The translations under genes were made by a program, and so were the position numbers. A DNA stretch of 46,891 nt from an uncultured Bacteroidia bacterium (GTDB lineage: Bacteria; Bacteroidota; Bacteroidia; Bacteroidales; UBA932), in the NCBI GenBank assembly GCA_902789445.1, contig CADAOB010000011.1, positions 1 to 46,891 on the forward strand. The letters run 5' to 3'. Numbering within the stretch: position 1 is the stretch's first letter; each line of letters opens with the position of its first letter. Shown here in pieces: positions 34,303 through 43,457 of this stretch. The notes under the pieces are model-generated. The model had not been told where the DNA came from. It made no database searches and saw nothing but the letters and a program-made list of their open reading frames with translations.

Positions 34303-35220
34303 CTACCATTCGACACGCTGCCAGGACGGAGCGATGGAACAAAGGATCCCGTACCCCCCGTGTACATTGGAATAAAGGGATACCGCTTCCGAAAACAGGC
34401 CGCCGAAACTCCAGCGGAGCTGCGTATAGGAGGTATCGTACCAGTACAGGTTTTCGTCGGCCGCAGCCAGCTTCAGGCCGAAGAGCGAGACCACGTCCGG
34501 ACTGGGGACGAGCTGGACCGTAATCTTGAACACATGGCGTTTGCCCTTGATCTGGGCATCGGAAAAGAAATTGGTTCTGCCGGCCTGCCCGAAGAGGATG
34601 TCATCGCTGGTGAAAGTCAGCGGCGTCAGGATGGTGTCACGCCCGTCCCACCAGGGCATGCTGCTCTGGTAGCTGACCAGCGGCTGGAGGAAATAATACT
34701 TGTCGTAGGATCCGTCATCCGTGACGGCAAGGGTCAGTTCGGCTTCGTAGTATTCCTGCGACGCAGGCAGGTCCATCCGGCGCCGTTCCACCGAAAGGAG
34801 TTCGAAATGTGGAAGTTTCGGGACCGTAACCGCTGCCTGGACGGGGTCGAAGCCCGGGAATTCCGCTTCCAGGCGGATATGGTCGCCCGGAGCCGGTACA
34901 TAATCCGAGGCATAACAGAGACTCGCACCGCTCTCCCCGCTCTGCAACCGCATCTCCCGCCCCGAAGGCTCATCGTTGACAAAACAGCGGACCCGGCCCC
35001 GAAGGGTGTCAAGTCCCTCAGTGAAAGCCTTCCCCTGCGGGTCCTGTTCCAGGAAAAAGATGGAGGAAGCCACATAGGCGGAGAAAGTTTCGCCCACCGT
35101 CGCCTGCGCAGACAGGGTCAGGCGGGGTTCCATGATTTCGCCCTTGAATTCAATGTCTTTCTCGCAGGCCGGCAAAAGCAGCAAGGACAGGGCGCACAGT
35201 GTGAACAATATCTTTTTCAT
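34303..35220 (-). CDS. DUF4249 lipoprotein, partner of TonB receptor
   Basis: A 305-residue surface or periplasmic lipoprotein. Signal peptide with lipobox LLLLPAC puts the lipid on Cys19, followed by EKDIEFKGE. The rest is beta-rich: LTLSAQATVGETFSAYVASS, ADYVPAPGDHIRLEAEFPGFDPVQAAVTVPK and a closing domain with SFGGLFSEAVSLYSNVHGGYGIL, the DUF4249 pattern. Such proteins typically follow a TonB-dependent receptor, as here (12 bases). Cargo is unknown. Confidence 0.85.
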   Translation of the reverse strand: MKKILFTLCALSLLLLPACEKDIEFKGEIMEPRLTLSAQATVGETFSAYVASSIFFLEQDPQGKAFTEGLDTLRGRVRCFVNDEPSGREMRLQSGESGASLCYASDYVPAPGDHIRLEAEFPGFDPVQAAVTVPKLPHFELLSVERRRMDLPASQEYYEAELTLAVTDDGSYDKYYFLQPLVSYQSSMPWWDGRDTILTPLTFTSDDILFGQAGRTNFFSDAQIKGKRHVFKITVQLVPSPDVVSLFGLKLAAADENLYWYDTSYTQLRWSFGGLFSEAVSLYSNVHGGYGILCSIAPSWQRVEW

Positions 35221-35232
35221 CGGGAATTCCTC

Positions 35233-37659
35233 CTAAAACTCATAGGTGTAAGAAAGGGACGGCATGACCGGGAAAATCGACAGCTGCTTGAAACGGTTGC
35301 CGGAGCGGTACACCAGGAAAGGATTGTTGCGGTTGTACGCGTTGTACACGCTCAGGGCGATCGTCCTGTGATGGCCGTTGCGGAAAGTCCGCTTGAAATT
35401 GACGCCCAGGTCGAGCCGCTGGTAAGAGGGCAGCCGGTAGTTGTTGCGTCCTTCCAGGTAATCCACCGGTACGGTGGGGGCAAACTGGCTTTGGAAAGCG
35501 CTGCTGTAGGACGGAATCACGCTGATGGTCTGCGTGGCGAGCGAACCGCAGATACCGGTCCCGAAAATGAATGTGGCCGCCAGGTCGATTTTCTCCGTCA
35601 GTTCATAGGCGGCCGTGACACTCAGGTCATGGCGACGGTCGTATTTGGCAGGAAAAGGCTTTCCGCTGTTGATCACATGGCCCTCGCGGTCGAACTGGCG
35701 CATGGTCTTCGACCAGGTGTAGCCGATCCAGCCGGTCAGCCTGCCGGTCTTTTTCTGGACCAGGAACTCTGCACCGTACGCCCAGCCGCGTCCCATCGCC
35801 ACCTTGTCCTCCCAGCCGGAAGTAGAGCCGAAGAAAGAAGCACCTTCCCGGTACTCGATCACATTGTCCATCGTCTTCCAGTAGCCTTCCAGGGATAAGT
35901 CCACCGTGCCCAGGCTGTAGAAGATACCCGCTGCCGCCTGGTTCGAACGCATGGGCCGGATCCGGCTGGTAACCGGGACCCACAGGTCGGTAGGAAGAGA
36001 GATATTGCTGTTGCTGAGCATGTGGACCGACTGGCTCATCCGTGACCAGGAAGCCTTCAGCGAAAGGTCGCCGGTGATCAGCGCACGGAGGCTGATGCGG
36101 GGCTCCAGGGAGTGGTAGAAGATGCCGTCGGTATCGTACATCGCATAGCGCAGGCCCAGGTTGACCTTGAGCCAGCGGGTGAGCGACCAGTTGTCTTCGA
36201 AATACGCCGCCGCTTCCCCGGTGAAGAGGTTCTTGTCGCCGAAGGTCGTATCGACGGCGGCCTGCGGATCCGCGGCACCGTCCTGCGGCGTTGATGCATC
36301 CGGAAGACCGCCGAGCCGGATCGTCGTGATCGACGGCTTGAAAGCGTGCCGGATATATGTCGCGCCGAAACGGATGTCGTGGTCGGGCGAAGGGGTGTAT
36401 TCAAAGTCGGCCGCAGCGGATATGTCGTTGATCAGCGAATGATATTCCAGCGAGATGTCCGAACTGGACGTGCCGCCGATCAGCGATTCCTTCCCATTGA
36501 TATTCAGGCTGTGGCGGTATTGCGTATAATTGAGCGTCGTATTGACGAAAAGACGCGGCCCGAACACGTGGTTCCAGCGGGCCGAAGCCACAATATTGCC
36601 CCAGTTCCAGCCCAGACGCAGCTGGTTCGAGAAGGTATCGTCGCTGGTCTTGATCCGGGCATAGACCCGGTCGTCGCCCATATAGTAACTCACATAAAGC
36701 TTGTCGTGGTTGGAGAACCTGTGGGTCAGCTTGGCATTGACGTCGTAGAAATAATAGCCCCCGGTGGCCCGCTCGCCATCCCCCCAGTGCCGCTGGTAGA
36801 AGGCGATCAGGGGCTGGGAAAGGATGTCATAGTAGGTCCGGCGGGCCGACAGGTTGAAAGTGGTCTTTCCCTTGATGACAGGACCTTCGACATTGAACTT
36901 GGCCGAGAGCAGGCCCAGCGATGCGCTGCCGTGGTACTCCTGGTCATTGCCGTCCTTCATCCGGATGTCGAGGATGCTGGAAATCCGGCTGCCGAAGCGA
37001 GCCGGAAAACTGCCTTTGTAGAGTGTCACGTTCTTGATGGCATCGGCGTTGAACACCGAGAAGAAGCCCATCATATGGTTGACGTTGTAGATTGGCACGC
37101 CGTCGAGTAGCAGCAGGTTCTCGTCGGGGCCGCCGCCGCGGACGTAAAGGCCCGCCGAACCCTCGGTACCCGACTGGACGCCCGGCAGGAGCTGGATCGC
37201 CTTGACCACATCGACCTCGCCGGCCAGGGCCGGGACATGCTTGATCTGGTGGACCGGGATCTCGATGGCGCTCATCTGCGTGCCGCGCACGCCGATTTCG
37301 GAACGGGAGGCCGTCACGGAAGCGCCCTGGAGAAACTCAGCCGAAGGCTTGAGTGCTATGTGGATCACGGTATCGCGGACCAGCCGCAGCGACATCGTGA
37401 CACTTTCATAGCCGATATAGGAATACTCCAGCGACACGTCCCCGGCGGGAAGTGTCAGCGTGTAATAGCCATAGTTGTTGCTCACGGCGCCCAGGCCGCT
37501 CGTGCGCTCCACCAGGGCGGCGCTGATCAGCGATTCGCCCGACCCGGCGTCGGTCAGGTAGCCGCTGACCGTGCATTTCTGCGCGGCAGCCTGGGCTGCC
37601 GACAAGAAGAGCAACGCCGCGATCTCCGCGGCGAAGCATCTGAAAAATCTACCTTTCAT
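35233..37659 (-). CDS. TonB-dependent receptor with carboxypeptidase-like regulatory domain
   Basis: An 808-residue outer-membrane importer. Layout: signal peptide (1-26), CarboxypepD_reg-like domain (about 28-108), plug domain (about 125-235, with VRGGGPDENLLLLDGVPIYN), then a 22-strand type barrel ending in an aromatic residue (SYTYEF). The plug motif GGGPDENL...VNHMMGFFSVFN is typical of receptors paired with DUF4249 and not with SusD. Substrate unknown; no SusD, glycosidase or haem/cobalamin gene is near. It overlaps the tex stop by 4 bases. Confidence 0.93.
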   Translation of the reverse strand: MKGRFFRCFAAEIAALLFLSAAQAAAQKCTVSGYLTDAGSGESLISAALVERTSGLGAVSNNYGYYTLTLPAGDVSLEYSYIGYESVTMSLRLVRDTVIHIALKPSAEFLQGASVTASRSEIGVRGTQMSAIEIPVHQIKHVPALAGEVDVVKAIQLLPGVQSGTEGSAGLYVRGGGPDENLLLLDGVPIYNVNHMMGFFSVFNADAIKNVTLYKGSFPARFGSRISSILDIRMKDGNDQEYHGSASLGLLSAKFNVEGPVIKGKTTFNLSARRTYYDILSQPLIAFYQRHWGDGERATGGYYFYDVNAKLTHRFSNHDKLYVSYYMGDDRVYARIKTSDDTFSNQLRLGWNWGNIVASARWNHVFGPRLFVNTTLNYTQYRHSLNINGKESLIGGTSSSDISLEYHSLINDISAAADFEYTPSPDHDIRFGATYIRHAFKPSITTIRLGGLPDASTPQDGAADPQAAVDTTFGDKNLFTGEAAAYFEDNWSLTRWLKVNLGLRYAMYDTDGIFYHSLEPRISLRALITGDLSLKASWSRMSQSVHMLSNSNISLPTDLWVPVTSRIRPMRSNQAAAGIFYSLGTVDLSLEGYWKTMDNVIEYREGASFFGSTSGWEDKVAMGRGWAYGAEFLVQKKTGRLTGWIGYTWSKTMRQFDREGHVINSGKPFPAKYDRRHDLSVTAAYELTEKIDLAATFIFGTGICGSLATQTISVIPSYSSAFQSQFAPTVPVDYLEGRNNYRLPSYQRLDLGVNFKRTFRNGHHRTIALSVYNAYNRNNPFLVYRSGNRFKQLSIFPVMPSLSYTYEF

Positions 37660-39773
37660 CTTTTCAAACCTTTGAGCGAAAGTCCGATCCGGCGCCGGTC
37701 GAGATCGACGCTGATCACGCGCGCCTCCAACTGCTGGTGCACCTTGAGCACCTTCGACGGATCGGAAACATATTTGTCTCCCATCTGGGAGACGTGGATC
37801 AGGCCGTGCTCATGGATGCCGATGTCCACGAAGGCACCGAAGGCCGTCACATTGGTCACGATACAGGGCAGGACCATCCCCACCTGCACGTCTTCGATCG
37901 ACTGGATTTCCTGCGAGAACTCGAACACGCGGATGGCGCCGCGCGGGTCACGGCCCGGCTTGGCCAGCTCCGTCATGATGTCAGTCAGCGTGGGCATGCC
38001 CGCATCGCCGGCGACATAGCGTTTCAGATCGACCTTTTCGCGCAGGGAGGCATCCGCGATGAACGTGCTGACCGCGACGCCGGCATCGGCGGCCATCCGT
38101 TCCACCAGGGCATAGCGCTCCGGATGGACGGCGGTGTTGTCGAGCGGATTGGCCGCTCCCGGAATCCGCAGGAAACCGGCGCACTGCTCATAGACCTTGG
38201 GGCCGAGCCGCTTGACTTTCAGCAGCGTATCGCGGGAGGCGAAAGGGCCGTTTTCCGTACGGTAGTCCACGATGCTCCGGGCCAGGACCGGGCCGATGCC
38301 CGAGACATAGCGCAGCAGCCAGCTGCTGGCCGTGTTCAGGTTGACGCCCACCCGGTTGACGCAGCTCTCGACCGTCTCGTCGAGCCGTTCCTTGAGCAGC
38401 GTCTGGTCCACATCGTGCTGGTACTGCCCCACCCCGATGCTCTTGGGATCGATCTTGACCAGCTCGGCGAGCGGATCCATGAGCCTGCGGCCGATGGAGA
38501 CCGCCCCGCGTACCGTCACGTCGTAGCCCGGGAACTCTTCCCGTGCCACTTCCGAAGCCGAATAGACCGACGCGCCGTCTTCGCTCACCGAATAGACACG
38601 GACGCCTTCCGGCAGCGCGATTTTCTGGATGAAGGCTTCCGTCTCCCGGCCGGCCGTGCCGTTGCCGATGGCGATCACCTCGATCTTGTAGGCTTCGACC
38701 ATCGCCGAAATCTTCTTCATCGCGGCGATTTTCTCGTTCACCGGCGGATGCGGATAGATGGTGTCGTTGTGGAGCAGCGTCCCCTGCGCATCGAGGCAGA
38801 CCACCTTGCAGCCGGTACGGAACCCCGGGTCGATGGCCAGGGTCCGCTTCTGGCCTACCGGCGGGGCGAGCAGCAGTTCCCGCAGATTCTCCCCGAAAAC
38901 CCGGATGGCCTCGACGTCGGCCTTTTCCTTGGCCTGGGCAATCACTTCGTTTTCGATGGAAGGATGCAGGAGGCGCTTGTAGGCGTCCTCCACGGCTGCA
39001 TCGACCTGCGCACGGCAGGCCGGCGTAGGCCGGCGTTTCTTTTCATAGACCTTGCGGTCGATGCGTTCCAGGGCGTGGTCCGGATTGACGTCCACCTTGA
39101 CCGAGACGAATCCCTGCGCGCGGGCCCGGAGCATCGCCAGCAGGCGGTGCGAGGGAATCCGGTCGAGCCGCTGGGAGAAGTCGAAGTAATTCTGGTAGTT
39201 CTGGGCATCGGCATCGTCCGCCTTGCCGCGGACGACATGCGAAGTGATGCTTCCCCAGCGCGTATAGAGGTCGCGCAGCTGGGCTCGCACGGGCTGGCTC
39301 TCGGCCACCATCTCGGCGATGATGTCGCGGGCGCCGGCAAGGGCTTCCTCGCTTTCGCGCTCCGGATGGTCGAGTTCCATGTTCCAGAGCTTGAGGGCCA
39401 GGGGCTCATAGCCTTTTTCACGGGCCACGGAAGCCCGCGTACGGCGTTTGGGCCGGTACGGGAGATAGAGGTCTTCCACGGTCTGGGCATCGACCTCATT
39501 TTCAATGGCCCTGCGCAGGTCATCCGTCAGCTTGCCCTGTTCCTCGATGCTGGAGAGGATGGCCGCCTTGCGCTTCTCCAGTTCCGTGAAGCGGAGCCAG
39601 TAGTGCCGGACGGCCGCCACCTGCATCTCGTCCAGGGCGCCGGTGCGCTCCTTGCGGTAGCGGCTGATGAAGGGAACGGTCGCCCCTTCCTCGAAGAGTT
39701 CGATGCAATGTTCTACCTGCCAGGCAGCCACTTCGAGCTGACCGGCAATATGGTCCGTGTACAGTTTATTCAT
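37656..39773 (-). CDS. tex: Tex family transcription accessory / RNA-binding protein
   Basis: A 705-residue cytoplasmic nucleic-acid-binding protein. Order: helical N-terminus (AAWQVEHCIELFEEGATVPFISRYRKE, hallmark of Tex), YqgF/RuvC-like domain with LAIDPGFRTGCKVVCLD at about 328, helix-hairpin-helix region (SGIGPVLARSIVDYR), and a C-terminal S1 domain (about 625-700, VTNVTAFGAFVDIGIHEHGLIH). The ATG at 39773 (MNKLYTDH) was preferred, since upstream in-frame ATG 39851 lies in the ClC gene. It overlaps ClC by 8 bases. Confidence 0.95.
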   Translation of the reverse strand: MNKLYTDHIAGQLEVAAWQVEHCIELFEEGATVPFISRYRKERTGALDEMQVAAVRHYWLRFTELEKRKAAILSSIEEQGKLTDDLRRAIENEVDAQTVEDLYLPYRPKRRTRASVAREKGYEPLALKLWNMELDHPERESEEALAGARDIIAEMVAESQPVRAQLRDLYTRWGSITSHVVRGKADDADAQNYQNYFDFSQRLDRIPSHRLLAMLRARAQGFVSVKVDVNPDHALERIDRKVYEKKRRPTPACRAQVDAAVEDAYKRLLHPSIENEVIAQAKEKADVEAIRVFGENLRELLLAPPVGQKRTLAIDPGFRTGCKVVCLDAQGTLLHNDTIYPHPPVNEKIAAMKKISAMVEAYKIEVIAIGNGTAGRETEAFIQKIALPEGVRVYSVSEDGASVYSASEVAREEFPGYDVTVRGAVSIGRRLMDPLAELVKIDPKSIGVGQYQHDVDQTLLKERLDETVESCVNRVGVNLNTASSWLLRYVSGIGPVLARSIVDYRTENGPFASRDTLLKVKRLGPKVYEQCAGFLRIPGAANPLDNTAVHPERYALVERMAADAGVAVSTFIADASLREKVDLKRYVAGDAGMPTLTDIMTELAKPGRDPRGAIRVFEFSQEIQSIEDVQVGMVLPCIVTNVTAFGAFVDIGIHEHGLIHVSQMGDKYVSDPSKVLKVHQQLEARVISVDLDRRRIGLSLKGLKR

Positions 39774-41514
39774 TGGATACGGCTTTGAGCTGGTCGCGGT
39801 AGGAAGAGAAAATCTTGCTCTTCGACACGAAACCCAGGTATTTGTTTTCATCGTCCAGAACCGGAAGGTTCCAGGCCTGCGTCGATTCGAATTTGTCCAT
39901 CACACTCTCCATCCGTTCGTCCTGATAGACGAAAGCGGGCGCGCTCTTCATGATGGTATAGATCCGCACGCTGTCGTAGCGGCTGCGGTCGAACATCATT
40001 TCCCGGACATCGTCGAGCGTCACCACGCCCTGGAAACGGCCTTCCGCATCCAGCACCGGGAAGAGGTTGCGGCGCGAGCGGGAGATGGCCTCCACCATGT
40101 CGCCCAGGGTACCGTCGTACGGGACCGGGGTGAAATCGTTCTCCACCAGGTCCTCGGTCTTGAGCAGCGTCAGGACGGCCTGGTCGCTGTCGTGGGTAAG
40201 CAGCTCGCCTTGGGCGGCGATGCGCTTGGTATAGATGGAATAGCGTTCAAACATGCGGATGGTTCCATAGCTGACGGAAGCCGTGACGATCAGCGGAATC
40301 AGCAGCTCGTAGCCGCCGGTGATCTCGGCAATCAGGAAGATGGCCGTCATCGGGGCCTGCATCACGCCGGCCATCAGGCCGCCCATCCCCACCAGCACGA
40401 AATTGGCCTCCGGCACCAGGGCGATGCCCGAGAGGTTGATCAGGCGGGCCACCACGAATCCGGCCAGGCCGCCGCTGACCAGCGTCGGGCCGAAAGTGCC
40501 GCCCACGCCGCCGCCGGCATTGGTGAACGCCGTGGCAAAGACCTTGAACAGGAGGATCGCCGCGAAATAGAGCAGGAAGATCCACTGGTTCGACAGCAGT
40601 TTGTCGCCGAAGACCGCCCGCGACACCGCGCCCGGATTGTTGTTGAGCATCAGCGAGAGCGAATGGTATCCTTCACCGTAGAGCGGCGGGAAGAGGAAAA
40701 TCAGCACGCCCAGCAGCAAGGCACAGATCGCCCAGCGCCAGAGCGGATTGCGGAAACGGCGCATCCGGTCTTCCACCTTCAGGGTGACGCGGATGAAGTA
40801 GAGCGACATGAAGCCGCAGAAGATGCCCAGCAGCAGATAGAAGGGAATGTTGCCCAGGCGGAAGGCCTCGATCGAGCCGGCGAACTGGACGTCGTTCCCC
40901 ATGAAGATATAGGTCACCACCGTCGCCGTCACCGAAGAAAGCAGCAGCGGCAGGATGGCGTTCATCGACATGTTGAAGAGCAGGATCTCGAGCGTGAAGA
41001 GCACGCCCGCCAGCGGCGCCTTGAAGATGCCGGCGATGGCGGCGGCGGCTCCACAGCCCAGGAGCATCGTCATGTCTTTGTAGGAGAGGCCCGCCCAGCG
41101 CGCCACCGTGGACCCGATGGCGGCACCGGAATAGACGATCGGGGCCTCCGCCCCGACGCTGCCGCCGAAACCGATGGTCACGGCGCTGGCCGCCACCGAC
41201 GACCAGGTATTGTGGGCCTTGATGTTCGATTCGTTCTTGGATACCGCCTGCAGGACTTTCGTCACGCCGTGGCTGATGTCGTCTTTGAGAATGTAGCGGA
41301 CAAACAGCATCGAAAGCAGCATACCCACGCCGGGATATACCAGCAACAGCAGTCCGTCGGCCGGATTGCGGAACCAGGAAGTCAGCCCGGTCTGGATCCA
41401 GTGGATCAGGGTCTTGAGCAGGATTGCCGCACAGCCGCACAACAAACCGACCAAGACCGCAAGCAGCAGCAGTTTGGTTTTGTCGGAAAGAAACCCGGTC
41501 CGCCTAGTCGTCAC
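39766..41514 (-). CDS. ClC family chloride channel/antiporter with CBS pair
   Basis: A membrane anion channel or Cl-/H+ antiporter of about 582 residues. Transport domain motifs are GFGGSVGAEAPIVYSGAAIG (contains the gating Glu), KAPLAGVLFTLEI, and GGGVGGTFGPTLVSGGLAG. The C-terminal 150 residues hold two CBS domains (VENDFTPVPYDGTLGDM ... and IMKSAPAFVYQDERMESVMDKF). The GTG at 41514 is proposed as start: it overlaps the upstream TAG by 11 bases. The frame is open further to ATGs at 41550 and 41640, but those leaders look like shadow of the upstream gene. Start choice is moderately sure; identity is secure. Confidence 0.9.
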   Translation of the reverse strand: MTTRRTGFLSDKTKLLLLAVLVGLLCGCAAILLKTLIHWIQTGLTSWFRNPADGLLLLVYPGVGMLLSMLFVRYILKDDISHGVTKVLQAVSKNESNIKAHNTWSSVAASAVTIGFGGSVGAEAPIVYSGAAIGSTVARWAGLSYKDMTMLLGCGAAAAIAGIFKAPLAGVLFTLEILLFNMSMNAILPLLLSSVTATVVTYIFMGNDVQFAGSIEAFRLGNIPFYLLLGIFCGFMSLYFIRVTLKVEDRMRRFRNPLWRWAICALLLGVLIFLFPPLYGEGYHSLSLMLNNNPGAVSRAVFGDKLLSNQWIFLLYFAAILLFKVFATAFTNAGGGVGGTFGPTLVSGGLAGFVVARLINLSGIALVPEANFVLVGMGGLMAGVMQAPMTAIFLIAEITGGYELLIPLIVTASVSYGTIRMFERYSIYTKRIAAQGELLTHDSDQAVLTLLKTEDLVENDFTPVPYDGTLGDMVEAISRSRRNLFPVLDAEGRFQGVVTLDDVREMMFDRSRYDSVRIYTIMKSAPAFVYQDERMESVMDKFESTQAWNLPVLDDENKYLGFVSKSKIFSSYRDQLKAVSNE

Positions 41515-41857
41515 CTTCTTCCGAGGCAGCCTCGGCCGCGGCGATATCATCGTCCGATGCCGGGAAGCTTCCGCCTTCTCCATCGTCTCCATCCTCACCA
41601 TCCTCGTTCTTGAAGACCTCTTCGGCATCTTCGTAGTCATCCACCTTCACCTTGATCTTGACCAGGTAAAGGGCATCCGGAATTTCCAGCGTGACGGCAT
41701 AGAAAGAAGTGCCGTCCGGTTTGTCCACTTTGAATATATCGCCCATATAGTCGGCATAGCCGTGCGGATACTTCTCGCGGAAAGCGTCCATCAACTCGTC
41801 CGACATGTTCTCGTAGCTGATCACAGCCCGTTTCTTGGGGATGTTTTGTCCTGCCAT
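41504..41857 (-). CDS. Small acidic conserved protein of unknown function
   Basis: A 117-residue protein: a basic start (MAGQNIPKKRAVISYENM), then a domain MSDELMDAFREKYPHGYADYM...KPDGTSFYAVTLEIPDALYLVKIKVKVDD, and an acidic tail of about 40 residues rich in Asp and Glu (EDGEDGDDGEGG). From memory this is conserved in Bacteroidales, function unknown. A strong promoter lies directly upstream, so it is the first gene of the ClC-tex-TonB operon. ATG at 41857 is chosen because the promoter at 41880-41910 lies beyond it. Confidence 0.8.
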   Translation of the reverse strand: MAGQNIPKKRAVISYENMSDELMDAFREKYPHGYADYMGDIFKVDKPDGTSFYAVTLEIPDALYLVKIKVKVDDYEDAEEVFKNEDGEDGDDGEGGSFPASDDDIAAAEAASEEGDD

Positions 41858-41879
41858 AGTCCGTATAAATTTGGTTGTG

Positions 41880-41910
41880 CAAGTATAGGAGATTTTTTTG
41901 TACCGACAAA
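41880..41910 (-). promoter_or_regulatory. Strong Bacteroidota promoter ahead of the acidic-protein/ClC/tex operon
   Basis: On the complement TTTG (41907-41910) is followed after exactly 19 bases by TATACTTG (41880-41887), both near-consensus. The start site should fall near 41873-41876, about 17 bases before the ATG. It lies just past the end of the ygiQ gene. Confidence 0.8.
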
Positions 41911-41915
41911 AAAAA

Positions 41916-43442
41916 TCAGCGTTTCTTGAAGAAAAAAGACTTCTGGCGCTGCTTTTTCGCAATATCGCGCTCCACGAAGATACGTTTGCCCGTGCGCGGG
42001 TCCCGGCCCGTATGGAACATTTCGGTCGAGACGGTCATCGGCGTCGGCGTGAAGTCCTGCACCTGCTCGGTACGGACACCCCGCAGGGCGGGATGCTTCG
42101 ACAAGGCCTCCATCTCTTTCATCGTGCAGCCCGGATGGGCCGAGATGAAATACGGGACAATCTCATACTTGAGCCCCTCCCGGCGGATCAGGCGCCGGAA
42201 TTCCTCTTCCAGCCGGACAAAGAGCTTGAAGGAGGGCTTGCCCATAGCCTGGAGCACGACGTCTTCCGTATGCTCCGGCGCCACCTTGAGCCGGCCGCTG
42301 GTGTGCCGCGTGACCAGTTGCTCGAAATAGCGGCGCCCGTCTTCCGAGAGGAAGCCGTTCTCGTCGAGGAACAGGTCGTAGCGGATGCCGCTGCTGACGA
42401 ACACGTGCTTGACGCCCGGAACCTTGAGCACCTTTTCATAGAGCTGCAGCAGCGGCGTATGGTCGTGGTTCAGGTTGCGGCAGCGGTTCGGGAAAAGGCA
42501 GGCGGGGCGCTTGCATTTGGCACAGAGGGACTTGTCGATTCCGCCCATCCGGTACATATTGGCGGAAGGGGCGCCCAGGTCGGTGATGGTACCCTTGAAC
42601 TCGGGATGATGCGTGAGCGCTTCCACCTCGCGCAGGATCGAGGCTTCGCTGCGCGACTGGATCTCCTTGCCCTGATGGGCCGTGATCGCACAGAAATTGC
42701 AGCCGCCGAAACAGCCCCGGTGCGTGGTGATCGAAAACTTGATCATATCGTACGCCGGGATGCGCTTCCCCTTGTAGCGGGGATGCGGCAGGCGCGTGAA
42801 CGGCAGGTCATAGACCCAGTCGAGTTCTTCCGTCGTCAGCGGCGGCCCCATCAGGATGCGCGGCAGGCTGGCGGCCGTACCGTTTTCATAGGCCTCCGCC
42901 ACCTGGATGATGGGCTTCTCCCCCATCCCGGCGATCAGGATATCTGCGCCGCTCTCGTCCAGGATCGAGGGCTTCATGCAGTCATCCCAGTAATCGTAAT
43001 GGCGCTCGCGGCGCAGCGAAGCCTCGATGCCGCCGATGACCACCGGCACATCGGGCCAGAGTTGCTTCAGGATGCGGGTATAGACGAGCGTAGCCCGGTC
43101 GGGACGGGCACCGGGGCGACCTTCCGGCGTATAGGCGTCGTTGCTGCGCAGGCGCTTGGCGGCCGTGTAGTGGTTGACCATCGAGTCCATCGCGCCCGCC
43201 CCGACGCCGAAGAACAGGCGCGGACGGCCCAGCTTCCGGAAGTCGCGCAGGTCATCGCGCCAGTTGGGCTGCGGCACCACGGCCACTTTGTAGCCCTTGG
43301 CTTCCAGCACGCGGGCAATCACCGACACACCGAAAGAGGGATGATCCACATAGGCATCCCCCATGAAAAGGATGACGTCGAGCTGGTCCCAGCCCAGCGC
43401 ATCCACTTCTTTCTTCGAGGTCGGCAGAAACAGACTGGACAT
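41916..43442 (-). CDS. YgiQ-family (UPF0313) radical SAM protein
   Basis: A 508-residue radical SAM enzyme. The N-terminal 180 residues are the YgiQ domain (SFGVSVIARVLEAKGYKVAVVPQPNW, GAGAMDSMVNHY, IGGIEASLRRERHYDYWDD). The cluster motif is CFGGCNFC (C244, C248, C251), followed by GKEIQSRS and EVEALTHHPEFKGTITDLG. Shorter than E. coli YgiQ, which has a longer basic tail. The reaction is not known for the family. It follows an EamA transporter gene by 15 bases. Confidence 0.9.
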   Translation of the reverse strand: MSSLFLPTSKKEVDALGWDQLDVILFMGDAYVDHPSFGVSVIARVLEAKGYKVAVVPQPNWRDDLRDFRKLGRPRLFFGVGAGAMDSMVNHYTAAKRLRSNDAYTPEGRPGARPDRATLVYTRILKQLWPDVPVVIGGIEASLRRERHYDYWDDCMKPSILDESGADILIAGMGEKPIIQVAEAYENGTAASLPRILMGPPLTTEELDWVYDLPFTRLPHPRYKGKRIPAYDMIKFSITTHRGCFGGCNFCAITAHQGKEIQSRSEASILREVEALTHHPEFKGTITDLGAPSANMYRMGGIDKSLCAKCKRPACLFPNRCRNLNHDHTPLLQLYEKVLKVPGVKHVFVSSGIRYDLFLDENGFLSEDGRRYFEQLVTRHTSGRLKVAPEHTEDVVLQAMGKPSFKLFVRLEEEFRRLIRREGLKYEIVPYFISAHPGCTMKEMEALSKHPALRGVRTEQVQDFTPTPMTVSTEMFHTGRDPRTGKRIFVERDIAKKQRQKSFFFKKR

Positions 43443-43457
43443 ACGCGGCTGAGGATA

